Source: Streptomyces resistomycificus (GTDB lineage: Bacteria > Actinomycetota > Actinomycetes > Streptomycetales > Streptomycetaceae). From it: a stretch of 64,000 nucleotides of DNA. Below, one piece after another: positions 19,882 to 29,883 of this stretch. The DNA lies in assembly GCF_001514265.1 (NCBI RefSeq), contig NZ_KQ948989.1:372001-436000 (forward strand), written 5' to 3'. The position numbers were made by a program, and so were the translations under genes. The notes under the pieces were generated by a model that saw only the letters and a list, made by a program, of their open reading frames with translations, was not told the origin of the DNA and searched no databases. Positions within the stretch are counted from its first letter, which is position 1. Each line of letters opens with the position of its first letter.

Positions 19882-21269
19882 GTAAGTACCCTGTCGTCAT
19901 GTCGCATTCGGGGCCTTCTGCTGTGGCGATCACGTTGTCCGAGGCCGAGCGCGCCGAGTTGGTGCGCCGGACGGAAATGCCGCACCGGCGCTCGGCCGAG
20001 AAGGCCCGCATCATCTTGGCGTGTGCTGACGGCCTGTCAAACGCGGGTGTCGCAGGGCTCATCGGTGTCCAGGCCAAGACGGTCGGCAAGTGGCGTCGGG
20101 CTTTCGCCGCACAGCGGATGGCTGGGCTTGAGGACGCCGGCTGGATTGGCCGGCCGAAGGCCGACCTGATCCTCAACGATGCTGAGCGCAGGCAGCTGCA
20201 GCAGTGGGCTCGGCAGGCCAAGACCGCCCAGTTCCTCGCGTTACGGGCCAAGATCGTGCTGCGCTGCGCGGAGGGCGGGACGAACCAGCAGGCCGCGGCC
20301 GACCTCGGCATCGACAGGTCGACCGTGGACCGCTGGCGGGACCGGTTCATCGCGAAACGCCTCGACGGCCTGCAGGACGAGCCGCGCTCGGGCCGGCCGC
20401 CCTCGATCCTCCTCGACCAGGTCGAGGAGGTCGTCGTGGCCACCCTGGAGTCGGTCCCGGGCCGAGACACGCACTGGTCCCGGGCCTCGATGGCCCAGCG
20501 CACCGGCCTGTCCAAGTCGACGATCGGGCGCATCTGGAAACGGTTCGACCTCAAGCCTCACCTGCAGGATTCCTTCAAACTGTCCACCGATCCACAGTTC
20601 GTCGCCAAGGTCGTCGACGTTGTCGGCCTGTACCACCACCCGCCCGAGAAGGCGGTCGTGCTCTGCGTGGACGAGAAGAGCCAGATCCAGGCGCTGGACC
20701 GGTCTCAGCCGGTGCTGCCGATGATGCCGGGCATGCCCGAACGCCGCACCCACGACTATCTGAGGCGCGGCATCACCAGCCTGTTCGCCGCCTTCAACAT
20801 CGCCGATGGCACCGTCATATCGGCACTGCACCGCCGCCACCGGGCGATCGAGTTCAAGAAGTTCCTGATCCGGATCGACAAGGCGGTGCCCGCCGGCCTC
20901 GACGTGCACCTCGTCTGCGACAACTACGCCACCCACAACACCGCCGACATCAGGACGTGGCTCGGCAAACACCCCCGCTTCCACGTCCATTTCACCCCCA
21001 CCGGCTCCTCGTGGATGAACCAGGTGGAGCGATGGTTCGGCCTGCTGACCGACAAGCTCATCCGCCGCGGCGTCCACACTTCCGTGAAGGCGCTGGAGGA
21101 CGACATCACTGCGTGGATCGACACCTGGAACGAGAACCCGCGGCCCGTCACCTGGACCAAGACAGCCGACGAGATCCTCAACTCCCTCGCCGACTATCTC
21201 ACCAAAGTCGGAACCACCAGCCAGAAAACCGAGCAGAACTAACCCCCAGGATTTCTGGCGCATGACACT
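19853..21269 (+). mobile_element. IS630-family insertion sequence (1417 bp)
   Basis: It has one transposase gene and terminal inverted repeats. The element is flanked on both sides by the dinucleotide TA (19851-19852 and 21270-21271), the target duplication expected for IS630/Tc1-type elements; the restored target reads CTAG. Transposase and both ends appear intact, so it may still be mobile. Confidence 0.9.
19899..21242 (+). CDS. IS630-family transposase with duplicated N-terminal helix-turn-helix
   Basis: A 447-residue DDE transposase. The catalytic triad is visible: Asp in CVDEKSQ near residue 257, Asp in VCDNYATHN near 340, and Glu in NQVERWFG 36 positions later. The N-terminus holds two similar DNA-binding units: residues 10-80 ([12 protein letters not shown]..., [29 protein letters not shown]) and 90-170 ([12 protein letters not shown]..., [28 protein letters not shown]). 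IS630 transposases are usually about 350 residues, and the extra unit accounts for most of the excess. The start ATG lies just inside the left repeat, and the stop TAA lies at the start of the right repeat. Confidence 0.93.
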   Translation: MSHSGPSAVAITLSEAERAELVRRTEMPHRRSAEKARIILACADGLSNAGVAGLIGVQAKTVGKWRRAFAAQRMAGLEDAGWIGRPKADLILNDAERRQLQQWARQAKTAQFLALRAKIVLRCAEGGTNQQAAADLGIDRSTVDRWRDRFIAKRLDGLQDEPRSGRPPSILLDQVEEVVVATLESVPGRDTHWSRASMAQRTGLSKSTIGRIWKRFDLKPHLQDSFKLSTDPQFVAKVVDVVGLYHHPPEKAVVLCVDEKSQIQALDRSQPVLPMMPGMPERRTHDYLRRGITSLFAAFNIADGTVISALHRRHRAIEFKKFLIRIDKAVPAGLDVHLVCDNYATHNTADIRTWLGKHPRFHVHFTPTGSSWMNQVERWFGLLTDKLIRRGVHTSVKALEDDITAWIDTWNENPRPVTWTKTADEILNSLADYLTKVGTTSQKTEQN

Positions 21270-21271
21270 AG
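21241..21271 (-). repeat. IS630 right inverted repeat (with TA)
   Basis: The inverse partner of 19851-19881, with one mismatch. It overlaps the last codons of the transposase gene. Confidence 0.9.
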
Positions 21272-21309
21272 CTGGTGAATTCACCAGCTAGGCACCCATT
21301 TCAAGCGGC

Positions 21310-22833
21310 CTAGAAGAAGCCCAGCTTCTTCGGCGAGTACGAGACCAACAAGTTCTTCGTCTGCTGGTAGTGCTCCAGCATCATCTTGTGCGTCTCGCGA
21401 CCGATCCCGGACTGCTTGTAGCCGCCGAACGCCGCGTGGGCCGGGTAGGCGTGGTAGCAGTTGGTCCAGACGCGGCCGGCCTGGATCGCCCTGCCCGCGC
21501 GGTACGCCGTGTTGATGTCCCGCGTCCACACGCCCGCGCCGAGGCCGTACAGCGTGTCGTTGGCGATCTTCATCGCGTCGTCGAAGTCGTCGAAGGAGGT
21601 CACCGCGACCACCGGCCCGAAGATCTCCTCCTGGAAGACACGCATGCGGTTGTCGCCCTCGAAGATGGTCGGCTGGACGTAGTAGCCGCCCTTCAACTCG
21701 CCGTCGTGCTCGATGCGTTCACCACCGGTGAGAACCCTCGCGCCCTCCTGCCGGCCGATGTCCATATAGGAAAGGATCTTCTCCAGCTGGTCGTTGGACG
21801 CCTGGGCGCCGATCATCGTGTCCGTGTCGAGGGGATGGCCGGGCCGGATCAGTTCGGTGCGGGCGACAGCAGCCTCCAGGAACTCGGCGTAGTGGCCGCG
21901 CTGGACGAGGGCCCTCGACGGACAGGTGCACACCTCGCCCTGGTTGAGGGCGAACATCGTGAAGCCTTCGAGCGCCTTGTCGCGGAAGTCGTCGTCCTTC
22001 GCCCACACGTCGTCGAAGAAGAGGTTGGGCGACTTGCCGCCGAGCTCCAGGGTGACCGGTTTGATGTTCTCCGAGGCGTACTGCATGATCAGCCGCCCTG
22101 TCGTGGTCTCGCCCGTGAACGCGACCTTCGCCACCCTCGGACTCGACGCGAGCGGCTTGCCGGCCTCCGCGCCGAATCCGTTGACGATGTTCACCACGCC
22201 CGGCGGCAGCAGATCGGCGATCAGGCTCATCCAGTAGTGGATGGAGGCCGGGGTCTGCTCGGCGGGCTTGATCACGACCGCGTTGCCCGCCGCCAGTGCC
22301 GGGGCGAGCTTCCAGGTCGCCATCAGGATGGGGAAGTTCCACGGGATGATCTGCGCCACGACGCCGAGCGGTTCGTGGAAGTGGTACGCCACCGTGTCGT
22401 CGTCGACCTCGCCGAGCGAACCCTCCTGCGCGCGGATCGCGCCCGCGAAGTAGCGGAAGTGGTCGACGGCGAGCGGGATGTCGGCGGCCAGCGTCTCGCG
22501 CACCGGCTTACCGTTCTCCCAGCTCTCCGCCACCGCCAGGGGCTCGAGGTGGGCCTCCATCCGGTCGGCGATCCTGAGCAGGATGGCGGAGCGCTCGGTC
22601 ACCGACGTGCGACCCCAGCCGGGTGCCGCCGCGTGCGCCGCGTCCAGGGCCCGCTCCACGTCCTCCGCGGTGCCACGGGCGACCTCCGTGAACGGCTGCC
22701 CGTTCACCGGCGACGGGTTCTCGAAGTACTGACCGCGGGCCGGCGGCACGTACTCGCCGCCGATGAAGTGGTCATAGCGCGCCTGGTAGGAGACGATCGC
22801 GCCCTCGGTCCCCGGCGCCGCGTAACGGGTCAT
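21310..22833 (-). CDS. NAD-dependent aldehyde dehydrogenase, ExaC/AldB-like
   Basis: A 507-residue cytosolic enzyme that oxidises aldehydes, most likely acetaldehyde, to the acid. The catalytic Cys lies in GEVCTCPSR near residue 301 and the general-base Glu in LELGGKSPN near 259. The conserved PWNFP segment lies near 165, and the C-terminus SPKKLGFF is typical of the ExaC group. The ATG at 22833 has GAAGGAGG about 10 nt upstream. The gene for an AcoR-like GAF regulator lies 260 bp upstream on the same strand, an arrangement in which the regulator commonly activates the dehydrogenase gene in response to alcohols or acetoin. Substrate preference is inferred. Confidence 0.9.
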   Translation of the reverse strand: MTRYAAPGTEGAIVSYQARYDHFIGGEYVPPARGQYFENPSPVNGQPFTEVARGTAEDVERALDAAHAAAPGWGRTSVTERSAILLRIADRMEAHLEPLAVAESWENGKPVRETLAADIPLAVDHFRYFAGAIRAQEGSLGEVDDDTVAYHFHEPLGVVAQIIPWNFPILMATWKLAPALAAGNAVVIKPAEQTPASIHYWMSLIADLLPPGVVNIVNGFGAEAGKPLASSPRVAKVAFTGETTTGRLIMQYASENIKPVTLELGGKSPNLFFDDVWAKDDDFRDKALEGFTMFALNQGEVCTCPSRALVQRGHYAEFLEAAVARTELIRPGHPLDTDTMIGAQASNDQLEKILSYMDIGRQEGARVLTGGERIEHDGELKGGYYVQPTIFEGDNRMRVFQEEIFGPVVAVTSFDDFDDAMKIANDTLYGLGAGVWTRDINTAYRAGRAIQAGRVWTNCYHAYPAHAAFGGYKQSGIGRETHKMMLEHYQQTKNLLVSYSPKKLGFF

Positions 22834-23093
22834 ACTGGTCGGCCTCCTTCAGAAGCGCTGCCCGCCGTTGGACAGCTCTCGGCGCGAGGCTAGGGAGCGG
22901 GAGGTTGCACCTACGTTGCGCGAACGAGACCTGGGAATCGGGGGGCGTCGCGGGCGTCGGTCGCGGACGTGACGGACGGCCGGTCGCGGCTACGAAGCCC
23001 TCGGTCGTCGTCGTGAAAGCCTCTTCTCCGCTGCGAACGACCTTCCCTCGCCGCCTCGAAGACCCCCGGTCGCAGCGCTGAAGACGCCGACGG

Positions 23094-24407
23094 TCAGCGT
23101 CCCGGCCGACGCGACCAGGCGAGAGGTGCCGCCAGCTCCGACTCAAGCGCGAGCAGGCGAGCCCGGATCGTCGCCGTCGGACGCGTCGCCGCCAGCGCCC
23201 GCCACACGTCGACGTCGTCCTCGCCCCAGGGAGTGTGCACCCAGTCCGCCAGCAGGTCGGGGTCGCGCCGCGCGATCAGCGCCGTACGCAGTCCGTCGGC
23301 CAGGCGGCGTCTGAGCCGGACCACCGAGGGGGCCTGCGAGCCGGGCAGCAGGGGCCCGGCGTACGCGGTGGCGGCCGCCATGACCGCGCCCGACTCCAAC
23401 CGCCGCTCCACCACGGCTACATCGGAGTCGACCGGAACGGTGAGCCGGTACGGCCGCGACGCCAGCAGACCCGGACCGAGCACCCGGCGCAACCGGGCCA
23501 GCTCCGCGCGCAGCGTCACCGGCGTCACCGACTCGTCCTCGTACAGCGCACACAGCAACTCGTCGCCGGTCAGCCCTTCCGGATGGCGGGCCAGCAGCAC
23601 GAGGATCTCGCTGTGTCTGCGGCTGAGCCTGATCCTGTGTCCGCCGGACAGCAGCCGCGCCTCGTCCCGGCCCAGCGCGGTCAGTTCGGCCGCGCCGGTG
23701 GCGGGCTGCTCGGGGCTGAGCAGCGCCAGCTGGGACTCGGCGGCCCGCGCGACGGCCTGCACGAACCCCAGACTGTGCGGATGCGCGAGCCCGTCCCCAC
23801 CCGTGATGTCCACGGCACCGAGCACCCGCCCGGAGCGCGGGTCGTGCACCGGCGCTGCCGCGCACGTCCAGGGCTGCACCCGCCGTATGAAGTGCTCGGC
23901 CGCGAACACCTGCACCGGCCGGTCGACCGCGACCGCGGTGCCCGGTGCGTTCGTCCCCACGGCGGTCTCCGCCCACCGCGCCCCCGGCACGAAGTTCATC
24001 CGCCCCGCCCGCGCACGCGTGGCCGGATGCCCCTCCACCCACAGCAGCCTGCCGTGCGCGTCGCACACCGCGAGCAGGTGCTCGCCGTCGGCGGCGAACG
24101 TGCCCAGCAGCTCACGGAACAGCGGCATCACCCGCGCCAGCGGGTGCTCGGCACGGTAGGACCCGAGGTCACCGTCCATGAGCTCGACGTCCGCGGTCCC
24201 GTCGGGGCCGACGCCGGCCCGCGCGGAGCGCCGCCACGAGTCGGCCACCACCGGGCGGACCGGCCGCGGCACCGTGCCCACCTCGGTGAACGTCTCGTGC
24301 GCCCGACGCAGCATCCGTACGTGCTCGGCAGGGTCGGCCCCCGGTTCCAGGGCCACCCATGGATCGGTCAACTCAGCCTCCCCGAAAGGCGATGGGCTTG
24401 CGGACAT
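23094..24407 (-). CDS. GAF-domain, AcoR-like transcriptional regulator
   Basis: A 437-residue predicted cytosolic regulator. Residues 60-240 resemble the N-terminal half of AcoR-type activators: RPVVADSWRRS, then a GAF sensor with NFVPGARWAETAVGTNAPG and EHFIRRVQPWTCAAAPVHDP. There is no AAA+ sigma-54 domain. The C-terminal part (about 270-350) looks like a winged helix domain (RHSEILVLLARHPEGLTGDEL, VTLRAELARLRRVLG), as in the actinobacterial versions. ATG at 24407 was chosen because GGAG sits 5 nt upstream; an in-frame start at 24434 lacks this. The neighbouring aldehyde dehydrogenase gene is the probable target. Confidence 0.82.
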   Translation of the reverse strand: MSASPSPFGEAELTDPWVALEPGADPAEHVRMLRRAHETFTEVGTVPRPVRPVVADSWRRSARAGVGPDGTADVELMDGDLGSYRAEHPLARVMPLFRELLGTFAADGEHLLAVCDAHGRLLWVEGHPATRARAGRMNFVPGARWAETAVGTNAPGTAVAVDRPVQVFAAEHFIRRVQPWTCAAAPVHDPRSGRVLGAVDITGGDGLAHPHSLGFVQAVARAAESQLALLSPEQPATGAAELTALGRDEARLLSGGHRIRLSRRHSEILVLLARHPEGLTGDELLCALYEDESVTPVTLRAELARLRRVLGPGLLASRPYRLTVPVDSDVAVVERRLESGAVMAAATAYAGPLLPGSQAPSVVRLRRRLADGLRTALIARRDPDLLADWVHTPWGEDDVDVWRALAATRPTATIRARLLALESELAAPLAWSRRPGR

Positions 24408-24625
24408 CGTTACTCCGGGTGCGCGCCCGGACAACAGTTTCGACCGCCCTGACCCCGACGGTGCGATCCGGACCCGGCCAGGCGAGGCTGATCAGTCCCA
24501 GGTGGCGCGCCCAGGAATCACGGTACGGCGCCGACTGGTGGGGCGGAGTGGCGCTCCGCGCTTCGGTGGACGACGGCCCGACTGTGGACAACTTGCTCAC
24601 CCGGGAGGGTGAAGTCGGCCCGCGA

Positions 24626-25834
24626 TCAGGCCCGTTCGGCCACGCCCGCCGGGTCGTCGAGGACGGCCCGCACCACCGAGTGGGCGGCTCCGAGCAACGG
24701 CCCCTCGGGACCCAACCGGGACACCGAGACAGGACACGCCGGCCCCGCCGTACGCCGGGCCAGCTCCTCGCTGAGGGACGGCAGCAGCCACGGCGCGAGC
24801 CCGGCCAGCGCGCCGCCCAGCACGACCCCCTCCGGGTCCAGCAGGTTCACCGCACCGGTCAGCGCTATCCCGAGGGCCTCTCCCGCCTCGCGCAGCGCCC
24901 GCCGTACGTCCTCGTCGCCGTCGGCGGCGCGCCCCGCGAGCAACCCGACGCGATCCTCGCCCGGCTCCAGACCGGCCGCCCGCAGCACCGCCTCCTCGCC
25001 GGCGTACTGCTCGAGACACCCGCGCCCGCCACACGCGCAGTCCGGCCCGTCCGGCCGCACGGGGACGTGTCCGAGCTCGCCCGCGAAGCCACGTGTTCCG
25101 TGCAGCAGCCTCCCGTCCACCACGACCGCCGCGCCGATGCCGATCTCCGCCGAGACATGCAGGAAGTCGCGCGGGGTGCCCTCGCCCAGCCAGAGTTCGG
25201 CCAGCGCACCGAAGTTGGCCTCATTGCCCACGGCCAGCGGGAAGTCGGTGGGCAGCAGGGCACCGAGATCCGTGTCGTGCCAGTCGAGGTTCGGGGCGCG
25301 GACGACGGTACGCGCGTCGCGTGCCACCAGTCCGGGCACGGCGACCGCGAGTCCCGCGGCCCACAGGCCCTCGGCCTCCGCCTCGTCGACGACCCGGCGT
25401 ACCAGTGCGGCGAGTTCGCCGACCGCCGGTTGTGGGGAACGGCCGCGGTTCGTGCCGTACCGGACGGCCTTGGCCCTGACCTCCCCGCGCAGGTCGACCG
25501 CGCAGACCGCGAGGTGGTCCACGCCGATCTCGGCGCCGATCCCGGCGGGGCCGTGCCCGCTGACGGCGAGTGCCGACCCCGGTCGGCCCACCCGGCCGGG
25601 CCGCTCGGGACCCAGTTCCTCCAGCAGTCCCGAGCGTATGAGTTCGTCGACCAGGGTCGACACCGCGGCACGGGTCAGGCCGATGCGGGAGGCGACGGCG
25701 GCACGGGACAGTGGTCCCTCGGAGCTGACGGTGTGCATCACCCGGGAGAGGTTGCGGCGGCGCATGCCCTGCTGGGTGTCGGGCAGCGCGCGGCCGGGTC
25801 CGGCCGGTCGGGCCTCGTGCGGGGGTGCGGTCAT
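24626..25834 (-). CDS. ROK-family transcriptional repressor of the xylose genes
   Basis: A 402-residue regulator. The N-terminal winged helix (SRAAVASRIGLTRAAVSTLVDELIRSGLLEE) covers residues 30-75, followed by a ROK sugar-kinase-like domain with the zinc signature CACGGRGCLEQY near 270 and the GIGAAVVVDG segment. ROK repressors of this type sense the sugar and release xyl promoters. The gene lies 78 bp downstream of xylB on the same strand and is probably co-transcribed with it, so it would repress its own operon. ATG at 25834 is preceded by GGAGG but closely; the in-frame start at 25873 is an alternative. The xylose ligand is inferred from context. Confidence 0.85.
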   Translation of the reverse strand: MTAPPHEARPAGPGRALPDTQQGMRRRNLSRVMHTVSSEGPLSRAAVASRIGLTRAAVSTLVDELIRSGLLEELGPERPGRVGRPGSALAVSGHGPAGIGAEIGVDHLAVCAVDLRGEVRAKAVRYGTNRGRSPQPAVGELAALVRRVVDEAEAEGLWAAGLAVAVPGLVARDARTVVRAPNLDWHDTDLGALLPTDFPLAVGNEANFGALAELWLGEGTPRDFLHVSAEIGIGAAVVVDGRLLHGTRGFAGELGHVPVRPDGPDCACGGRGCLEQYAGEEAVLRAAGLEPGEDRVGLLAGRAADGDEDVRRALREAGEALGIALTGAVNLLDPEGVVLGGALAGLAPWLLPSLSEELARRTAGPACPVSVSRLGPEGPLLGAAHSVVRAVLDDPAGVAERA

Positions 25835-25912
25835 GCCTCCGTCCGTCCTTCGTCGGGGTCGGCCGACGGGCACCGGTCGGTGCCGGGGGTGCCGTCGGCG
25901 GAAAGGGTGCCG

Positions 25913-27358
25913 TCAGTGGATCTCCGTCCCCCGATCCAGCAGCGGCGCCGCGTCGGAGAGTACCCCGGCGATCCTGGCCAGCGTCGCCTCGTCCCGCTGC
26001 ACGGCCTCCAGCACCGGGCCCGCGGCCGTGTTCCAGCGCCGGGCGACCGCCGCCGGGTCCTCGCCGGTCAGCAGGCCGGCCGCCTGGGCCGCCGCGCCGA
26101 GCGCGACCAGTTCCCTGGCCTCGGGCACCTGGACGGGGCGCCCCGACAGCCGCCGTACGGTCTCCTGCCAGGCCGTGCCCCGGGCACCGCCGCCGATCAG
26201 CAGCAGCGGGGCCGAGCGGTCCGCGTCCTCGTCGAGGACCAGATCGAGCGCGCCGAGCAGCGAGTGGACGGCGCCGTCGTAAGCGGCCTGCAGGAGCTGG
26301 CCGCCGGTCGTGTCGTGACGCAGCCCGTGCAGCAACCCGGAAGCGTTCGGCAGGGCAGGGGTGCGTTCGCCGTCCAGGTAGGGGAGGAGGGTGACGCCGG
26401 TGGAGGGTTCGACGGCCTCGCGGTCCAGTCCCAGCAGGGCCGCCACCCGGTCCACGGCGAGGGTGCAGTTCAGGGTGCAGGCCAGGGGCAGCCAGTCGCC
26501 GTGGGCGTCGGCGAAGCCCGCCACGGTGCCGGTCGGATCGGCGGGGCGCCGCTTCGACACGGCGTACACCGTGCCCGACGTGCCGAGGCTCATCACCGGT
26601 GTACCGGGGCGCAGCCCCAGGCCCAGCGCGGCGGCCGCGTTGTCACCGGTGCCGGGGGCCACCAGGGTGCCCTTGGCGAAGGGCAGGCCGTGCCCGTCGC
26701 GCACGGTGCCGGCCACCTCGCCGGGCCGCACCACCCGGGGCAGCAGGGCGGGGTCCAGTCCGACGTGGGCGAGGATCTCCGTGTCGTACGACTCCGTTCC
26801 CGACGCCCACCAGCCCGTCCCGGAGACGTCGCCGCGGTCGGTGGTGCCCTGACCGGTGAGGCGCTCGGTGAGGTAGTCGTGGGGGAGGCGTACCGCCTTG
26901 GTGGCCCGGACGGCCTCCGGCTCGTGCTCGGCCAGCCACGCCCACTTGGTGACCGTGAACGAGGCGGCCGGGACGGAGCCGGTGCGGTCGGCCCAGAACT
27001 TCGCCCCGCCCAGTTCCTCGGTCAGGCGGCGGGCCTGGGGAGCCGAGCGCACGTCGTTCCACAGCAGGGCCGGACGCACCGGCTCGCCCCGCGCGTCCAG
27101 GGTGACGAGACCGTGCTGCTGCCCGCCGATCGACACCGCGGCCGCCTCACGAGCCGCGTCGCCGCACTGGCGCAGAGCCTCACACAGGGCGTCCCACCAC
27201 TGGCGCGGGTCGCTCTCGCGGCCCGCGCCGGAGGACACGGTGTGCGGGGCCTGGCCGCTCGCGACGACCTGCCCGGTCGCCGCGTCGACGACGAGCGCCT
27301 TCGTGGACTGCGTGGACGTGTCCACGCCGACGACGAGTGGACCCTCGGCTGCTGACAT
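25913..27358 (-). CDS. xylB: Xylulokinase
   Basis: A 481-residue FGGY-family carbohydrate kinase that phosphorylates D-xylulose to xylulose 5-phosphate for the pentose phosphate pathway. The N-terminal motif VVGVDTSTQSTKALVVD binds phosphate. QQHGLVTLD (near 75) and WNDVRS are xylulokinase features, and the C-terminal GGGARG near 385 is the FGGY adenosine-binding part. ATG at 27358 directly begins the conserved N-terminus. It is transcribed away from xylA with 119 bp between the starts. Confidence 0.93.
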   Translation of the reverse strand: MSAAEGPLVVGVDTSTQSTKALVVDAATGQVVASGQAPHTVSSGAGRESDPRQWWDALCEALRQCGDAAREAAAVSIGGQQHGLVTLDARGEPVRPALLWNDVRSAPQARRLTEELGGAKFWADRTGSVPAASFTVTKWAWLAEHEPEAVRATKAVRLPHDYLTERLTGQGTTDRGDVSGTGWWASGTESYDTEILAHVGLDPALLPRVVRPGEVAGTVRDGHGLPFAKGTLVAPGTGDNAAAALGLGLRPGTPVMSLGTSGTVYAVSKRRPADPTGTVAGFADAHGDWLPLACTLNCTLAVDRVAALLGLDREAVEPSTGVTLLPYLDGERTPALPNASGLLHGLRHDTTGGQLLQAAYDGAVHSLLGALDLVLDEDADRSAPLLLIGGGARGTAWQETVRRLSGRPVQVPEARELVALGAAAQAAGLLTGEDPAAVARRWNTAAGPVLEAVQRDEATLARIAGVLSDAAPLLDRGTEIH

Positions 27359-27422
27359 CGGGCTCTCCCTAAGTTTTTTCCGCGGCTCTGCAGGGTCTGT
27401 CTTCCCAGAGATGCGTTCGCAT

Positions 27423-28644
<1,222 letters not shown>

Positions 28645-28891
28645 AGGCACGCGCGCGTGCGCTCGGCTTTCGCGTGACCTCGGCACTGGGTCTCCCGAGC
28701 GGCCTGAGGGGGTTCGCGACGGACGTGAGCAGCTGCTCGACCGGCCTGAGCGGAGTTCTCGACCGGCGTGGGCAGCCTCGCGACCGGCCTCCGTGCGGAA
28801 TGTTCCGGAATCATGTGCTCCAAGGCATGGGGCCGTAGCAACTTCCGCGCGGGGGTCGCGCCATGGCCGCTTCGAGGTGACTCTGGACGGC

Positions 28892-29506
28892 ATGGCCATG
28901 CCGCCCGTACCGCCTCCGCCACCCGGGCCTCCGGGTGACCCGCCGCCTCCCGACAACGGATTCGGACCGCCTCCCGATGACTCCGGACGACCTCCCGACG
29001 ACTTCGGCCGTGCCGGGCCGACCCCGTACGGCGGCAACGCGTCGTACGGTCCTTCACCGTCGCACGACGGCGGACAGTACGGGCCTTCGCCGTCCGGTGA
29101 AGGCAGATACCACGACGGGGCGTACGGCGACGGGTCGTCGACGCAGCCGATGGGCCCGGCCGGTGAACCGGGCGGGCCGTCCGGCGGGCCGGGGAGGCGC
29201 CGGAGCCCCCTCTTCGTCCTGCTCGTGGTGATCGTCGCCGCGGTGGCCGTGGTGGCCGTGGTCCTCATGGCGTCGGGGAGCGAGGACTCGCCGGACGACA
29301 AGTCGACCCCCGGCAGCGGCAAGAGCACGAGTGGCTCACCCTCGCCGTCCTTCGGCCTTCCGACCGAGCTGCCCAGCAAACTGCCCACCGAGCTGCCGTC
29401 GCAGTTCCCCACCGAGCTGCCGTCTCAGTTGCCCACCGAGCTGCCCAGCGGCTTGCCGAGCGACCTCGAATCGCTGATCCCGTCCCTGGAGGAAGCGCTG
29501 CCGTAG
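28892..29506 (+). CDS. Proline-rich single-pass membrane protein with LPTELPS repeats
   Basis: No known function. The 204-residue protein has a Pro/Gly/Tyr/Ser-rich cytoplasmic-like N-terminus (1-107), one membrane segment (LFVLLVVIVAAVAVVAVVLM, about 113-132) and an extracytoplasmic tail. The tail is built from near-identical heptads of the type LPTELPS (about six copies) ending LPSDLESLIPSLEEALP. The start was set at ATG 28892, with GAGGTGA about 11 nt upstream; ATG 28898 is also possible. It is followed by a very strong terminator hairpin. The repeat tail may span cell wall or be a binding surface. Confidence 0.7.
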   Translation: MAMPPVPPPPPGPPGDPPPPDNGFGPPPDDSGRPPDDFGRAGPTPYGGNASYGPSPSHDGGQYGPSPSGEGRYHDGAYGDGSSTQPMGPAGEPGGPSGGPGRRRSPLFVLLVVIVAAVAVVAVVLMASGSEDSPDDKSTPGSGKSTSGSPSPSFGLPTELPSKLPTELPSQFPTELPSQLPTELPSGLPSDLESLIPSLEEALP

Positions 29507-29533
29507 CCGTCGACCGACGTGAGCCGTAGTCCG

Positions 29534-29572
29534 ACGTCGGACGCCCTGCGGCGGCCGCAGGGCGTCCGACGT
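29534..29572 (+). terminator. Strong hairpin terminator
   Basis: Two perfectly complementary 18-nt arms (29534-29551 and 29555-29572) around a 3-nt loop, 28 bp after the stop of the proline-rich gene. There is no T-run, as usual in Streptomyces. Confidence 0.8.
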
Positions 29573-29883
29573 GGTTTCAGTCACCGCGTTTCAGTCACCG
29601 CGCGGGAGCCCTGTGTACGTCACCGGTGGTCTCCACCCCGCCGCCTACCGGACGGCCCTGCGCGTCGAACGCGCGGTGGGCGGCGCGGCGCCGGCCCGTG
29701 GGGGGGCGGGGCATCGGGCCCTCCTCCTTAGGTGCAGGACTCGCCGACAGCCGACAGCCGACAGCCGACAGCCGACAGATCCAGATGAGGGCGCCGCACG
29801 CCACAGACTCCTCAGGCCGCGCCTTGGACCGCCTGACTCCTCCGGCCCGCGGGCGTCGGGGGCCTGATCGTCGCAGGCCTGCT
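29573..29883. other. Intergenic stretch with heptamer tandem repeat
   Basis: No gene is supported between the terminator and the 3' end of the SWIM gene. The stretch contains five exact tandem copies of CCGACAG at 29744-29778. Confidence 0.6.
29744..29778 (+). repeat. Five tandem copies of CCGACAG
   Basis: A perfect 7-bp direct repeat, five units, in non-coding DNA. Likely prone to slippage. Confidence 0.9.

Larger units (their letters stand above)
19844..21298. repeat. 36-bp perfect palindrome interrupted by the IS630 insertion
   Basis: The left fragment is 19844-19852 (GGGTGCCTA) and the right fragment is 21270-21298. Removing the IS and one copy of the duplicated TA rejoins them into a 36-bp sequence identical to its own reverse complement, centred on GAATTC. 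It lies between the 3' ends of two convergent transcription units (jetD and the aldehyde dehydrogenase gene), so a bidirectional terminator is the simplest reading. Confidence 0.75.

Noticed and set aside
19851..21271. Attachment site or integrative element ends
   Set aside because: TA duplication, terminal repeats and a DDE transposase identify an IS630 element; there is no integrase or tRNA.
28645..28891. Upstream extension of the proline-rich protein to 28793
   Set aside because: The extra residues look unlike the rest and have no ribosome binding site; GAGGTGA supports the start at 28892.
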